Shown one piece after another: positions 7,008 to 7,549 of a DNA stretch of 7,549 nt. Numbering within the stretch: position 1 is the first letter of the stretch; each line of letters begins with the position of its first letter. Origin of the DNA: Nitrospiraceae bacterium (GTDB taxonomy: Bacteria; Nitrospirota; Thermodesulfovibrionia; Thermodesulfovibrionales; UBA1546); assembly GCA_003535475.1 (NCBI GenBank), contig DOHC01000161.1, positions 1-7,549 on the forward strand, written 5' to 3'. The translations under genes were made by a program, and so were the position numbers. A model generated the notes under the pieces. The model was given only the letters and a program-made list of their open reading frames with translations, was not told where the DNA came from and did not search any database.

Positions 7008-7549
7008 AATAAGAAAATCCTTTTATGATTGCCTCTGCAAGCCTTGCGCGGGTCTTCTGGTCATAATTCATAACCTTAAATGACGGAATTTCTATTAAGA
7101 CAGCAGGCGCTGCCGCAGAATTAAGTATCGGCAGGGGCATCTCTCTTCGTATGACATTAAGATTAAATTCCTCTTTTACTGCCTTTGATATGCCATCGCC
7201 AAGCACCCTGCTTTTTTGCAAATATCTCTGCTGCCTCAGGCTTGAAGAGTACAAAGCCACGGCAGGGTCATAACCTGCATCGCTGATATTTGGAACGTAT
7301 AAAGCAAAGCCCTCTCCTGATGAAACATGGATGCTTACAAACATTTCAGCTAATTTCTGGCTTGTGAACACTGCCCTGTCTTTGATAGACATAAACTGGT
7401 CGCTCTTCCTTGTAAGAAAAACTTTTTTGCCCTTTTTTGCAAGCAACCTTTCAATCTCCCTAGCAATAGAAAGAACAATATCCTTTTCTTTAAGATCATC
7501 GACTGCAATGCCGAAATCATATCCGCCGTGCCCCGGATCAATGACATAT
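6997..7549 (-). CDS. N-acetylmuramoyl-L-alanine amidase (Amidase_3), C-terminal part; N-terminus outside window
   Basis: The reading frame is open to the window edge and 183 residues are visible. It starts YVIDPGHGGYD, the first zinc-ligand motif of Amidase_3 (AmiC/CwlV-type) hydrolases (His7 of the fragment). Next come KEKDIVLSIA (Glu21, second ligand position), VFLTRKSD (substrate-side strand), MFVSIHVSSGEG (His74, third ligand) and PAVLIEIPSF (Glu153, the catalytic Glu position). The family cleaves the amide bond between N-acetylmuramic acid and L-alanine in peptidoglycan, outside the cytoplasm. The missing N-terminus should hold a signal peptide and perhaps an AMIN domain, which cannot be seen. 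The usual Asn after SIHxN is Ser here, and the GFxSN after the catalytic Glu is PSFKV; these are minor variations. It is the first visible gene of the minus-strand operon and overlaps the GerMN gene by 11 nt. The TTG at 7446 is an internal Leu codon. Confidence 0.93.
   Translation of the reverse strand, partial: YVIDPGHGGYDFGIAVDDLKEKDIVLSIAREIERLLAKKGKKVFLTRKSDQFMSIKDRAVFTSQKLAEMFVSIHVSSGEGFALYVPNISDAGYDPAVALYSSSLRQQRYLQKSRVLGDGISKAVKEEFNLNVIRREMPLPILNSAAAPAVLIEIPSFKVMNYDQKTRARLAEAIIKGFSYYGQ

Noticed and set aside
7350..7547. Minus-strand 65-residue frame at the right edge
   Set aside because: It overlaps the amidase in another frame; the amidase frame carries DPGHGG and all zinc-ligand motifs.

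Overview
The window looks like bacterial chromosome of moderate GC content. There is no sign of phage, insertion sequence, CRISPR array or structural RNA gene. It holds two sets of genes that face each other and end only 1 nt apart. The lineage cannot be fixed from the sequence. The gene mix (a GTP-type PEP carboxykinase; an amidase, a GerMN lipoprotein-like protein, MurI, RNase PH, FtsH and FolP in one row) fits a diderm or deep-branching anaerobe such as Nitrospirota or Desulfobacterota. That is an inference of low to moderate confidence. The GerMN/rph/glutamate-racemase neighbourhood also recalls the racE-gerM-rph cluster of Bacillus.

Left part, plus strand (1-2065): the 3' end of a GTP-dependent phosphoenolpyruvate carboxykinase gene (its guanine-binding motif and C-terminus are visible). 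After 33 nt comes a 576-residue protein that I do not recognise as a named family. Read closely, this protein is two tandem copies of a protein-kinase-like domain. Copy 1 keeps a Lys, a Glu, an Asp in a DxKPxH catalytic-loop-like motif and an Asp in a DYE (DFG-position) motif. Copy 2 keeps the fold-level pattern and the Lys/Glu but has lost both Asp residues. This enzyme-plus-pseudoenzyme layout is the most novel item in the window.

Right part, minus strand (7549 down to 2067): a tightly packed apparent operon in the order N-acetylmuramoyl-L-alanine amidase (N-terminus off the window), GerMN-domain membrane protein, glutamate racemase murI, RNase PH rph, ATP-dependent membrane protease ftsH, dihydropteroate synthase folP. 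Three of the junctions overlap (11, 4 and 4 nt). The other two are gaps of 71 nt, holding a strong imperfect hairpin, and 51 nt, holding a near-consensus Shine-Dalgarno for a TTG start. The set joins cell-wall turnover and precursor supply (amidase, GerMN, MurI) with RNA 3' processing (Rph), membrane protein quality control (FtsH) and folate synthesis (FolP).

Three of the seven genes (the kinase-like gene, ftsH, folP) appear to start with TTG. No stretch longer than 300 bases lacks a gene.
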